From Falcatimonas sp. MSJ-15 (GTDB lineage Bacteria; Bacillota; Clostridia; Lachnospirales; Lachnospiraceae): a DNA stretch of 64,000 nucleotides. Below, piece after piece: positions 17,663 to 26,166 of the stretch (within the stretch, counting starts at the first letter, position 1; each line of letters starts with the position of its first letter). Where the stretch lies: NCBI RefSeq assembly GCF_018918265.1, contig NZ_JAHLQC010000001.1:223879-287878 (forward strand), written 5' to 3'. Under the pieces are notes generated by a model. It searched no databases and had not been told where the DNA came from. It saw only the letters and a list, made by a program, of their open reading frames with translations. Position numbers and translations under genes: made by a program.

Positions 17663-17926
17663 TTAAGCTATATTGTTAACTGCTTTTGTTAAACGAGATA
17701 CTTTTCTAGCAGCTGTATTCTTGTGGTAAATACCTTTAGAAGTTGCTTTGTTGATCTCTGAAATTGCATTGATTAATGCGCTTTCTGCTGTAGCTTTATC
17801 CTTTGCTTCAACAGCTGTATCTACTTTCTTCACAGCAGTTTTAACTCTTGATTTGATTGCTTTATTTCTAGCAGCTTTAGTTTCGTTAACTAAAATTCTC
17901 TTCTTAGCTGATTTAATGTTAGCCAA
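17663..17926 (-). CDS. rpsT: 30S ribosomal protein S20
   Basis: S20 binds 16S rRNA early in 30S assembly. The 87-residue, Lys/Ala-rich helical sequence reads x-A-N-I-K-S-A-K-K-R-I-L-V-N-E and contains K-G-I-Y-H-K-N-T-A-A-R-K-V-S-R-L. The start is a TTG at 17926, one codon before A-N-I-K as in the family, with GGAGGTG 7 bases upstream. A weaker start codon with a strong SD fits control of this abundant protein at translation. It is transcribed alone, against holA and gpr. Confidence 0.95.
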   Translation of the reverse strand: MANIKSAKKRILVNETKAARNKAIKSRVKTAVKKVDTAVEAKDKATAESALINAISEINKATSKGIYHKNTAARKVSRLTKAVNNIA

Positions 17927-17972
17927 TCCGTACACCTCCAAATAAAAATAATATAATGGTTAATTGATTAAA

Positions 17973-18009
17973 TTTACATTAGAATCGGACACGGACGTTC
18001 TGATGTAAA
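17973..18009 (-). promoter_or_regulatory. Hairpin in the rpsT leader
   Basis: In the 5' untranslated region, TTTACATCAGAA and TTCTAATGTAAA can pair (11 of 12) around a 13-base loop rich in CCG/CGG. It lies about 50 bases before the TTG start. S20 is known to control its own translation in some bacteria, so a protein-binding leader is possible; this is inference. Confidence 0.45.
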
Positions 18010-18020
18010 CATACTACATT

Positions 18021-18049
18021 ATTCTATACTAATGCCTCAAATATGTCAA
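18021..18049 (-). promoter_or_regulatory. rpsT promoter
   Basis: On the minus strand a perfect TTGACA (18049-18044), a 17-base spacer and TAGAAT (18026-18021) precede the rpsT leader of about 90 bases. Confidence 0.85.
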
Positions 18050-18194
18050 CACTTTTCCAAATTTTTTCAATAAAAACTAGTAGCCTGGGATTGTTGTGCT
18101 AAACAGATGATATAAGTGTATAGATAATTGAATTATGGAGATAATGTATAAGGATGATGTATAAATATGATGCATAAGAAAGTATATAACCGAT

Positions 18195-18220
18195 TATGTT
18201 ATGTCTTAAGAAATGACATA
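18195..18220. other. Inverted repeat upstream of gpr
   Basis: TTATGTC and GACATAA, extended by one more pair on each side, form an 8-bp palindromic arm pair around 9 bases, 50 bases before gpr. It has no T run, so it may be an operator or an mRNA hairpin. The rest of the 346-base rpsT-gpr gap shows no gene, and I could not place a clear sporulation-sigma promoter for gpr. Confidence 0.4.
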
Positions 18221-18272
18221 ACAAGAAGACGGTAGTTGATAAGAATTTTTGAATAAATGATAAGAGGTAAAG

Positions 18273-19166
18273 ATGTTTAATGTAGAATGTGAAGATTTTA
18301 TAAGGTTAAGAACAGATCTTATACTTGAATCAAGTGAGATAGCAGAACCTGAAGAAGAGTATATGAGTGGGATTAAGATAGAAGAAAAGAACCTAAAAGA
18401 GAAAGATATTAAGATAACAGATGTACAGATAATTAGTGATACAGCAGCAAAAAGACTTGGTAAACAAAAAGGAAGATATATAACAATCGAGGCGGCATCG
18501 CTTATAGATAGTAATGAAGAGAGTTATCATATAAATGTATCAGAGGAGTTAAAAAAAGCAATTATCAGTATGCTTTCGATGTACAATAATATAAGACATA
18601 TTCTTGTAGCAGGTCTTGGTAACCATGATGCTATGCCAGATGCACTTGGACCGGTAACTGTGTCCAATCTTAGAATTACAAGAAATATAGATGAAGATGC
18701 AGAATATATAATAAGTGCGATTGTTCCTAATGTAATGGCAAAGACAGGTATGGAATCTGCAGAAGTGCTGCAAGGGATTGTTGCAATGACACATCCGGAT
18801 CTTGTAATTGTTATTGATGCACTTGCAGCTAGGCGTATGGAACGCCTTGGAAGAACAATTCAGATAACTGATACAGGGATTGCACCCGGTTCCGGAGTTA
18901 TGAACAGAAGAAAGAAAGTTAATAAAGAGGTTCTTGGAGTGCCGGTGATTGCAATTGGAGTTCCGACTGTGATAGATGCAGGAACGATAGTATATGATGC
19001 AATAAGTAAGATAAGCAGTGATGAAGATGCAAAAGAATTGAAGAAATATATAGATGATTATAGCGAGAATATGTATGTCACACCTAAAGATATAGATGAT
19101 TATATAAAAAGAGTAAGTTATACACTATCTGAGGCGATTAATGGTATGTCCGGAATAAAAAAATAA
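18273..19166 (+). CDS. gpr: Germination protease GPR
   Basis: GPR is the aspartic-type endopeptidase that degrades small acid-soluble proteins when spores germinate. It is made as a zymogen that removes its own short N-terminal segment. The 297-residue sequence has the family landmarks T-D-L near the N-terminus, V-A-G-L-G-N-H-D-A-M-P-D-A-L-G-P and D-A-L-A-A-R. The SD AGAGG precedes the ATG. It sits between rpsT and spoIIP exactly as in many Clostridia. Confidence 0.95.
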   Translation: MFNVECEDFIRLRTDLILESSEIAEPEEEYMSGIKIEEKNLKEKDIKITDVQIISDTAAKRLGKQKGRYITIEAASLIDSNEESYHINVSEELKKAIISMLSMYNNIRHILVAGLGNHDAMPDALGPVTVSNLRITRNIDEDAEYIISAIVPNVMAKTGMESAEVLQGIVAMTHPDLVIVIDALAARRMERLGRTIQITDTGIAPGSGVMNRRKKVNKEVLGVPVIAIGVPTVIDAGTIVYDAISKISSDEDAKELKKYIDDYSENMYVTPKDIDDYIKRVSYTLSEAINGMSGIKK

Positions 19167-19200
19167 TATCTGAATAGTATTAACTACGGAGGTATTGTGT

Positions 19201-20418
19201 ATGTCTGGAAAGAAAAAAATTGGCAAAATGTTTGTTATTGCCTTGCTCTTGTGCCCTTCGGTAAATAGATTTCTTGATGTAGCACTTATTCTATATGAAA
19301 CTAATTGTGAGTTAGTCGGGGCAAATAACAATACTGATAGTGAAATAGCAGGTACGGAATTGGTATATGATTATGTTGAAAAAGGCAAAAACAGTGATAA
19401 GAAGTGGCAAAGCGATCCATTTTATGCGATGTTAACAGAAGCTGATAATGAAAAAGAGCAAAATGAAGATAACAACAGAGAGATAAGCAAAGATAATGGC
19501 AAAGATAGTACTAGTAAAGATAATGATAGTGGAGTTGACAATACTAAAGATAAAGGATGTATATCAAAAAATAGTGAGAATGAAAGTACAGAAGAAACTG
19601 ATAATGATGTATATGATGAATCAGAAGAGACTTTGGCTATTGGGACAAAAACATTTACAGATGAACAGTTAAAAGACTATAATTACCTGTATAATACTTT
19701 TTATACAGTAGACAGTACAACGATGCTTTCTGACGAATTACTCAATGGAGAAAAATTTCTTGCAAAAGATTTGACAATAGATAAGAATCCAAAAGTACCA
19801 CAGATTCTTATTTTACATACACATTCACAAGAGTTCTTTGCTGATTCAGATGTTAATGATATTACCACAGGGATAGTCGGAGTTGGGGATTATCTTACAG
19901 AACTGCTCACTAAAAAAGGATATAATGTCATCCATGACAGAAGTATATATGATTATGTAGATGGTATTCTTGACAGAAATAATGCATATACGCTTGCAAG
20001 TGAAGGCGCAAAGAAGATAATTGAAGATAATCCGACAATTGAGATAGTAATAGATCTGCACAGAGATGGCATTGGCGATGAGTCTAAGCATATAACTACG
20101 GATGTTGCCGGTCAGACAGTAGCACCAGTTATGTTTTTTAATGGAATAAGTTATACCAATAAATTGGGAAATATAGAATATCTGTATAATCCATACATAG
20201 AAGACAATCTGGCAACAAGTTTTCAGTTGAAAATAAAAGCAGAAGAATATTATCCTAACGTGTTTAGAAAGATATATATAAAAGGATACAGATATGTGTT
20301 GCATTTAAAACCACGTTCAATGCTTATAGAAGCGGGATTTCAGACAAATACAAAACAGGAAGTCTGTAATTCTATGGATATACTTGCCGATATCTTTGAT
20401 ATGGTTTTTGCAAAATGA
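19201..20418 (+). CDS. spoIIP: Stage II sporulation protein P (cell-wall amidase/endopeptidase)
   Basis: SpoIIP cuts peptidoglycan with SpoIID during engulfment of the forespore. The 405-residue protein has an N-terminal membrane anchor, a long Asp/Glu/Ser/Lys-rich linker (about residues 75-145) and a C-terminal amidase domain with L-I-L-H-T-H-S-Q-E-F-F and I-V-I-D-L-H-R-D-G, whose His/Glu residues bind zinc in relatives. GGAGG is 8 bases before the ATG at 19201 and too close to a TTG at 19195. It lies 34 bases after gpr. Confidence 0.93.
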   Translation: MSGKKKIGKMFVIALLLCPSVNRFLDVALILYETNCELVGANNNTDSEIAGTELVYDYVEKGKNSDKKWQSDPFYAMLTEADNEKEQNEDNNREISKDNGKDSTSKDNDSGVDNTKDKGCISKNSENESTEETDNDVYDESEETLAIGTKTFTDEQLKDYNYLYNTFYTVDSTTMLSDELLNGEKFLAKDLTIDKNPKVPQILILHTHSQEFFADSDVNDITTGIVGVGDYLTELLTKKGYNVIHDRSIYDYVDGILDRNNAYTLASEGAKKIIEDNPTIEIVIDLHRDGIGDESKHITTDVAGQTVAPVMFFNGISYTNKLGNIEYLYNPYIEDNLATSFQLKIKAEEYYPNVFRKIYIKGYRYVLHLKPRSMLIEAGFQTNTKQEVCNSMDILADIFDMVFAK

Positions 20419-20517
20419 ATACAGATTTTATGACTTGTTTTGGAAAAAGATAATTATGGCTTGTCAATATGAGCCTGCTGTAATAAAATTAATAAAGTAA
20501 ATATGGAGGATAAGATT

Positions 20518-21297
20518 ATGGACAGACAGAAGAAGACAAAGAAGCAGTTTAATAAAAAATATCTTGGATTAAAGATAATAGCGATATTGGTTTTGATTGT
20601 ACTGTTAGGAGTTGTAGCCTTTAATATTTATGTTTCTGATTATTATAAGACAACAATGGATGGTCAGGAATATTTTGTAAGCGATACAGGAGCAGATGTG
20701 TTTACAAAAGGTAATAAGATTTACTTTGTTCCAAAGAGACCAAGTGATACCGGAATTATATTTTATCCGGGAGCGAAGATAGAAGCTTCAGCATATGCTC
20801 CATTAATGAAGATGCTTGCAGAAAGAGGAATATATTGCATAATATGTGATATGCCATATCATCTTGCATTTTTTGATAAAGATGCAGCAGATGATATTAT
20901 AGGACAGGAAGAATTTACTAATATTAATCATTGGTATCTTGCAGGACACTCGCTAGGTGGAGCAATGGCAGCGACTTATATTAGTGATAATGCAGCAAAA
21001 TATGATGGAATAATACTATTAGCATCATATTCAACAGCAAATCTTAAAAATAGAGGGCTTAAAGTACTTAGTGTATATGGTGATAAGGATGGAATTCTTA
21101 ATATGGATAAGCTTGAGAAGAATTCTGATAATCTTCCGGAGGATGCAATTACAAAAGTAATAGAAAATGGTAATCATTCAGGTTTTGGATGCTATGGAGT
21201 ACAAAAAGATGACAGCAAAGATGCATTAAGCAGCATTGATCAGATTAAGGAGACTGTTCAGATAATTGTAGATTTTATAGTAGATAATCAGAAGTGA
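20518..21297 (+). CDS. Membrane-anchored alpha/beta hydrolase
   Basis: The 259-residue protein has one N-terminal TM helix (about residues 15-35), then an alpha/beta-hydrolase domain of the alpha/beta-hydrolase_5 type. The nucleophile elbow is G-H-S-L-G-G, the Asp is probably in V-Y-G-D-K-D-G, and the His in G-N-H-S-G-F-G. It should be a serine hydrolase on the outer face of the membrane. The substrate is unknown. GGAGG before the ATG at 20518 fixes the start (a frame-matched ATG at 20503 contains the SD). Confidence 0.85.
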   Translation: MDRQKKTKKQFNKKYLGLKIIAILVLIVLLGVVAFNIYVSDYYKTTMDGQEYFVSDTGADVFTKGNKIYFVPKRPSDTGIIFYPGAKIEASAYAPLMKMLAERGIYCIICDMPYHLAFFDKDAADDIIGQEEFTNINHWYLAGHSLGGAMAATYISDNAAKYDGIILLASYSTANLKNRGLKVLSVYGDKDGILNMDKLEKNSDNLPEDAITKVIENGNHSGFGCYGVQKDDSKDALSSIDQIKETVQIIVDFIVDNQK

Positions 21298-21372
21298 TTA
21301 CATAAGTAAGACAATTGCTTATAAGAATAATAATTGCTTATAAGAATATTAAAAGATGATATCTAGTTGTTT

Positions 21373-21411
21373 TTGACAAAATCAGACTAATTATTATGAG
21401 AATGATTAGAT
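21373..21411 (+). promoter_or_regulatory. Candidate promoter with overlapping Fur/PerR-like box
   Basis: TTGACA (21373-21378) is followed 16 bases later by TATGAG. Overlapping it, TGAGAATGATTAGAT (21397-21411) matches 10 of 14 informative positions of the 7-1-7 Fur-type inverted repeat. A Fur-family gene is at 55575. The match is modest. Confidence 0.3.
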
Positions 21412-21512
21412 TAATCGTATATGAAAGCTAAGGGAAGGAGAGACTGTTTAGAATATATATAATATATTTTGGGCAGCAGTAACATATGTTAAAAATAGAA
21501 AGAGATAGTGTA

Positions 21513-22103
21513 ATGAATTTTGAAAATGCAATGCGAGGTGCAAGAAATCCACTCAATAGCTGGGCTAGAATGGATAGCTATGTTGATGAGGATGGTAACT
21601 TTGTATTTGGCGATAATGATATAGATCTTGCAAAAAGACTTAGAAAAGCAGGAAGTGATCATAGAAAGTTTATGAGACAGATTCTTGTATCATGCGATAT
21701 AACAGCACCAATGTACTGGTGGAAAGAATATGATACTTATAAGGTTGCAACAGTAGCTAATTCAACAAGCACAATGCATAAGATTCATTCAAAACCTTTT
21801 GATATAGAAGATTTCAGTCATGATCATCTTACAGAAGAATCATTAAGAGCTATGAATAATATGATTGAATATCTTGAAAGCATAAGACTTAAATATGTTG
21901 AGACAAAAGATAAGAAGTATTGGTATGATCTTATTCAGCTTCTGCCATCAAGTTATAATCAGATGAGAACATGTACATTTAACTATGAGACACTTGTTAA
22001 TATATATTTTTCAAGAAGAAATCATAAGCTTGATGAGTGGCATACATTCTGTGAATGGATAGAGACACTTCCTTATGCAAAAGAGATAATTATCGCAGAA
22101 TAG
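21513..22103 (+). CDS. Divergent ThyX-like protein of unknown function
   Basis: This 196-residue protein is soluble and rich in Trp, Tyr and Met. Its layout recalls flavin-dependent thymidylate synthase: a helix and strand (R-Q-I-L-V-S-C-D-I), a central segment W-W-K-E-Y-D-T-Y-K-V-A-T-V-A-N-S-T-S-T-M-H-K-I where ThyX has its RHR signature, and a C-terminal stretch L-L-P-S-S-Y-N-Q...L-V-N-I-Y-F-S-R-R...W-H-T-F-C-E-W that resembles the ThyX end. The RHR motif itself is absent, so dTMP synthesis is doubtful. Similar proteins occur in Firmicutes and their phages, by memory only. The start is uncertain: an in-frame ATG at 21486 would add nine residues. Confidence 0.55.
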   Translation: MNFENAMRGARNPLNSWARMDSYVDEDGNFVFGDNDIDLAKRLRKAGSDHRKFMRQILVSCDITAPMYWWKEYDTYKVATVANSTSTMHKIHSKPFDIEDFSHDHLTEESLRAMNNMIEYLESIRLKYVETKDKKYWYDLIQLLPSSYNQMRTCTFNYETLVNIYFSRRNHKLDEWHTFCEWIETLPYAKEIIIAE

Positions 22104-22202
22104 AGAACGAGACTTTGTTAAAAAAAGAATTTTAGTATTAAGAAATGATAAAGAAGAATATTTATGGATATCAGATGCCGATAATATAATAAGAATACTA
22201 AG

Positions 22203-22242
22203 AGTCAGTAACTGAACATTATAGAAGTTACTGATTTATTTG
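22203..22242 (+). terminator. Terminator after the ThyX-like gene
   Basis: TCAGTAACT pairs with AGTTACTGA around a 12-base loop, followed by TTTATTTG. Confidence 0.65.
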
Positions 22243-22332
22243 TAGTAAGTTTTGTAGTAATACAGTTGAGTAGTAGCACTTAAGCTATGTTTGCAGAACA
22301 ATATATCTGATAATGATATAGGGGGAAACATA

Positions 22333-24036
22333 ATGATAAAGATAAGACGAAAAAAGTTTATTAATAGATATGTAAGAATAGTTATTTTTATATTTTTTTT
22401 GATAATCCTTTATACAATATATATATCTGTGATTAATGATGGTATAAGAGATAATATAGATATAGGTACAGATGTTAATGTTGAACATAATGGAGAGATA
22501 TATGAGCATGTTAATATTAATTCATTCAAATTTGGCACAGTGAGTATAGGTGATAAAGTTACTTTAGATATTCCGATGCCGCAAAGTGATATAGTTGGTG
22601 CTATGGTTGAATTTAAAGTATATCATTGTGTTATTCATGCATATATGGATGATGAACTTATATATAGTTTTGGTGATCAATATATTCAGAATGGAAAGAT
22701 GACAGGAAGTGGAACTCATTTTATAAGTCTTCCACAGAATTATCAGGGCAAACATCTTATAATTAAGCTCTATGTTACAGAGCAGAATGCGTTTACGACA
22801 ATACCTAATATTAATTTCCAGAGTCAGCTTGGGATTATAGAGAATTTTATACAAAGATCTTTTTTACAGATTGTAACATCAATATTTATGCTTGGGATTG
22901 GTATTATGCTAATCGGAGTTATAGTAATCTTTGGAGATTTATCAAGAGAATATAGAACAATGGGATGGATGGCATGCATAGCGATATCTTCAGCACTATG
23001 GGTTATGGCAACGACAGGTATTATACAGTTGTTTGTCACTAATTATAGAGTTATAGGATATATAGAGTTTTTGTCATTAGATTTTTTGTTACTATTTTTC
23101 CTTATATTCATATATGAACTTCACTATGAACGAAAAGTCAAGATACCTCTAGGTGGACTTATAATAATGACGATAATATTTATCTTGACAAGTATTATAT
23201 GTGACATTACGAATATTGCACATTTACCGGAATTTTTAACAGCATATCATACATTGGCAGTAATTGTATTCTTTGTAACTATAACAGTAAGTTTCTTACA
23301 ATGGAGAAGAAATAAGGATTCATCAGAGGGAATACTCTTAAAAGGTATATTGTTTGTACTAATTGTGTTAATTCTTGAACTTATAAGATTTAATGGCGAA
23401 AAGTATCTGAGTGGCTTTTTTAAGGGAATGACAGTTAGTATACTTCCTATAGGAATAGTAGTCTTTATTGTGTCAATGTTTGCAATGTATGTAGTGAGAA
23501 TGGTTAGAAGTTTTCATGAGAATATAGAGAAACAGACACTTATGCATATTGCGTATACGGATGTGCTTACAGGAGTGCCAAACAGAGCAAGATGTGAGGA
23601 TATGTTTAGTGAGTATAATGATAATGTAGATGAATATACAATATTTAATTTTGATCTTAATAATTTTAAAAATATAAATGATACATATGGACATGCAACA
23701 GGTGATAGTCTTTTAGTTGATTTTGCTACAATAGCTAATAAAACATTTGAAAAATATGGATTTTTTGGAAGAATGGGTGGCGATGAGTTTATAGGACTTA
23801 TTAACAGTTGCGATGAGCATAAGATAGCTAATCTGATTAGAGGATTACAAGAAGAGATCAGAAAAAATAATGAGAATACTACAAGAGAATATAAAATATC
23901 AGTATCATTTGGATATAAGAGTAAAGAAAAGCTAGAAGATATTACTATATGGGATGCCTACAAGATGGCTGATAAGAGTATGTATGAATATAAACAGGCA
24001 TATAAAAAAGCACAAGGCGAAAATGAAGAGTGTTAA
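22333..24036 (+). CDS. Diguanylate cyclase with 7TM sensor region
   Basis: The 567-residue protein has an N-terminal TM helix, an extracellular beta-rich domain (about residues 40-180), seven TM helices in the style of 7TMR-DISM sensors, and a C-terminal GGDEF domain with intact G-G-D-E-F, so it should make cyclic di-GMP. The four residues at the product-inhibition site (normally R-x-x-D) are E-K-Y-G, so feedback inhibition is probably lost. The ATG at 22333 has AGGGGG upstream. An EAL phosphodiesterase and a chemoreceptor lie within 6 kb. Confidence 0.88.
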   Translation: MIKIRRKKFINRYVRIVIFIFFLIILYTIYISVINDGIRDNIDIGTDVNVEHNGEIYEHVNINSFKFGTVSIGDKVTLDIPMPQSDIVGAMVEFKVYHCVIHAYMDDELIYSFGDQYIQNGKMTGSGTHFISLPQNYQGKHLIIKLYVTEQNAFTTIPNINFQSQLGIIENFIQRSFLQIVTSIFMLGIGIMLIGVIVIFGDLSREYRTMGWMACIAISSALWVMATTGIIQLFVTNYRVIGYIEFLSLDFLLLFFLIFIYELHYERKVKIPLGGLIIMTIIFILTSIICDITNIAHLPEFLTAYHTLAVIVFFVTITVSFLQWRRNKDSSEGILLKGILFVLIVLILELIRFNGEKYLSGFFKGMTVSILPIGIVVFIVSMFAMYVVRMVRSFHENIEKQTLMHIAYTDVLTGVPNRARCEDMFSEYNDNVDEYTIFNFDLNNFKNINDTYGHATGDSLLVDFATIANKTFEKYGFFGRMGGDEFIGLINSCDEHKIANLIRGLQEEIRKNNENTTREYKISVSFGYKSKEKLEDITIWDAYKMADKSMYEYKQAYKKAQGENEEC

Positions 24037-24078
24037 AAAGTATTAAGAAAAATATTAATGTGATACTAAAAAATATAA

Positions 24079-24127
24079 AAAAGCAGATGCTTAACAACTG
24101 ACTAGGATTGTTAGCATCTGCTTTTTA
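24079..24127. terminator. Bidirectional terminator between convergent genes
   Basis: AAAGCAGATGCT(T)AACAA pairs with TTGTTAGCATCTGCTTT. A-rich on the left and T-rich on the right, it can stop transcription of both the cyclase and the surface-protein gene. Confidence 0.88.
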
Positions 24128-24188
24128 ATTAGGGCTTAATAGAACAGATTGGTAAAATATTAATTCTATTATTTGTTATTTGTTTTTA

Positions 24189-26033
24189 TTACTTTTTCTT
24201 TAATTTGCCTAATGTACAGGCTATAAGTGTTACAAGTGATGATAATGAAACTGCTCCTAAGAAAAGTATATTGTGTGTATCGCCAGTATTAATTTCTTCA
24301 CTGGCAAGTACTTCCGGTTTCTTTTCTTTTACAATTTCCATACCCAGAACTTCACCTTTTTTAGTAGGATTATTAGTGGTAGTTTCTTTTACTATTTCAG
24401 TTCCAAGAATACCAGTTGGCTTTTTAGTAGTAACTTCTTCTGTAGTGGTATTTTCTTCTTCGTAAGGTGTACTTGTTATTTCTGGAACTTTAGTAGTAGT
24501 CTCTTCCTCTGTAGTTCTAGTGACTGTCTCAGGTTCAGTATGATGAGGCTTTGTAGTCTCAGGTTCAGTATGATGAGGTTTTGTAGTCTCAGGTTCAGTA
24601 TGATGAGGCTTTGTAGTCTCAGGTTCGGTATGATGAGGTTTTGTAGTCTCAGGTTCAGTATGATGAGGCTTTGTAGTCTCAGGAACAGTAACCGGAGCAG
24701 TAGTAACTTCTTCAGTAGTAGTCTCAGGAACAGTAACTGGAGTAGTAGTAACTTCTTCGGTAGTAGTCTCAGGAACAGTAACCGGAGTAGTAGTAACTTC
24801 TTCAGTAGTAGTCTCAGGAACAGTAACCGGAGTAGTAGTAACTTCTTCAGTAGTGGTCTCAGGAACAGTAACTGGAGTAGTAGTAACTTCTTCAGTAGTG
24901 GTCTCAGGAACAGTAACCGGAGTAGTAGTAACTTCTTCGGTAGTGGTCTCAGGAACAGTAACCGGAGTAGTAGTAACTTCTTCGGTAGTAGTCTCAGTAG
25001 GAAGAGTAGAAGTTTCTTCACTTAAGTTATCAGATAAAAAGTGCCATTCATTACCTGAATTAGTGAAGAATTTACTTACTATATGTCCACGACCACATCC
25101 ACCAAGTGCGATATTGGCTTCTGGTGCAACGAATATACCACATCCTTCGGAGATTGTGATAATAGTATCGTTGAAGTCACTCAGATTCCATATGATAGTA
25201 TCTGAGTTAAGTGCATTATCACTTGCTGAATTAGTACCATTTATAAAATATCTATTGATATAGACATTTTCAGTAACAAGATTGGTAACTTCATCGTTAA
25301 CATAAGTGACTGCACCGTCATTAACAAGTTTTATGATAATTGCCTGATTATCATTTTTGTAAAACTTTAGTCCACCTGGTTGAATACATTTGTATTGACT
25401 TAATGGAACATATACTGTACAGATTGAGTCTGCACAATTTCTTACATCGATAACAGCATTATTCATATCTGACAGAGATACAACTGCGCCTTCAGTTGTA
25501 TCGTCTGCAGTATATTCATTAACTGAATCAGATACTTCGTCAATAGTGGCATCAACATTCATATAATCTGGGTCAAATGCAACATTAACGCCTGATGAAT
25601 TGGCAAGAAGAATTCTTGAACCATTTTCAAATGTAAGATTTGTTCCGTCAATAGTATAATTAGTACCTACGACAAGGTTATTAGTAGGATAGAGCTGGAT
25701 AGTACCCGAAGTGAGTTCTTTCATATAGATAGTTCCACCTACATTTGTGAATTTACCTGTGCTGTTGCCGGAATCTGCCTGACCTGCAAATATAACATGA
25801 TCGGAAGCAAAATTAGATTCCATGTCGGCATTGACACTTAGCTTATTACATATTATTCCATAATACGCAGCATCACCAATGATATTATATATATTGGTTT
25901 GCACAGGTGCGGTTGGGTTTTGGGCAAAAGTTACCAAAGATATACTTCCTGTTGTGACAACAATAGATAGTGCAACAGCAATATAAGCTTTGTTTGCCAT
26001 TTTTACATATTTTTTTAAATTCATTCGAGTCAT
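24189..26033 (-). CDS. Repeat-rich secreted surface protein with a variant sorting tail
   Basis: The 614-residue protein starts with a signal peptide (cleavage likely after T-F-A). A beta-rich, Asn/Thr-rich domain of about 300 residues follows (carbohydrate-binding or adhesin-like, family not recognised). Then come seven 15-residue repeats (T-T-T-E-E-V-T-T-T-P-V-T-V-P-E), five 10-residue repeats (T-T-K-P-H-H-T-E-P-E), a Thr/Glu/Lys-rich stretch, and a tail N-T-G-D-T plus a hydrophobic helix plus K-L-K-K-K. The tail resembles a sortase signal, but N-T-G replaces the usual L-P-x-T-G. GGAGG is 7 bases before the ATG. The repeats look like a wall-spanning stalk. Confidence 0.85.
   Translation of the reverse strand: MTRMNLKKYVKMANKAYIAVALSIVVTTGSISLVTFAQNPTAPVQTNIYNIIGDAAYYGIICNKLSVNADMESNFASDHVIFAGQADSGNSTGKFTNVGGTIYMKELTSGTIQLYPTNNLVVGTNYTIDGTNLTFENGSRILLANSSGVNVAFDPDYMNVDATIDEVSDSVNEYTADDTTEGAVVSLSDMNNAVIDVRNCADSICTVYVPLSQYKCIQPGGLKFYKNDNQAIIIKLVNDGAVTYVNDEVTNLVTENVYINRYFINGTNSASDNALNSDTIIWNLSDFNDTIITISEGCGIFVAPEANIALGGCGRGHIVSKFFTNSGNEWHFLSDNLSEETSTLPTETTTEEVTTTPVTVPETTTEEVTTTPVTVPETTTEEVTTTPVTVPETTTEEVTTTPVTVPETTTEEVTTTPVTVPETTTEEVTTTPVTVPETTTEEVTTAPVTVPETTKPHHTEPETTKPHHTEPETTKPHHTEPETTKPHHTEPETTKPHHTEPETVTRTTEEETTTKVPEITSTPYEEENTTTEEVTTKKPTGILGTEIVKETTTNNPTKKGEVLGMEIVKEKKPEVLASEEINTGDTHNILFLGAVSLSSLVTLIACTLGKLKKK
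24531..24680 (-). repeat. Five 30-bp coding repeats (His-rich stalk)
   Basis: Each unit encodes T-T-K-P-H-H-T-E-P-E; units differ only at a few third positions. The two adjacent His per unit make ten regularly spaced His residues, which could bind metal. Confidence 0.95.
24681..24995 (-). repeat. Seven 45-bp coding repeats (Thr/Glu/Val stalk)
   Basis: Each unit encodes T-T-T-E-E-V-T-T-T-P-V-T-V-P-E, the last one having Ala for Thr. Near-identity at DNA level suggests recent expansion and length variation between strains. Confidence 0.95.
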
Positions 26034-26121
26034 TTACAATCCTCCAAAACAAAAAAACTCTTATATAAGTATATGTTTTAAAGCTCGTCAGCTTTATAGC
26101 AAATAGTATTTTATTATCGGA

Positions 26122-26166
26122 TGAAAAAAAAATCCCCCCCCTTTTTGGGGGGGATCTAAGGGGGGG
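26122..26166 (-). promoter_or_regulatory. C/G homopolymer hairpin in the surface-protein leader
   Basis: In gene direction the sequence is C7, six bases, C7, A5, G8, ATT..., with eight or nine T residues after. Either C7 run can pair with the G8 run, and the near pairing makes a compact terminator. It is about 90 bases before the ATG at 26033. Homopolymer runs of this length often change length by slippage. The rest of the 490-base gap to 26524 is AT-rich with no gene seen. Confidence 0.6.

Noticed and set aside
18121..18200. SigG-type promoter for gpr
   Set aside because: GNATA- and CAT-like elements occur, but not at 17-19 base spacing.
24531..24995. Regular repeats resembling a CRISPR array
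   Set aside because: The units are contiguous with no unique spacers, and they encode a regular peptide inside a clear gene.
24273..25025. Long open frames antisense or shifted to the surface-protein repeats, coding Ser/Asn/Arg- or Leu-rich products
   Set aside because: They are by-products of tandem repeats whose unit length is a multiple of three, so any stop-free frame stays open; no SD and no sensible protein features.
26122..26166. Assembly or base-calling error as the source of the C/G runs
   Set aside because: Cannot be excluded, but the runs form a self-complementary structure with a T run in gene direction, so they were kept as a finding.
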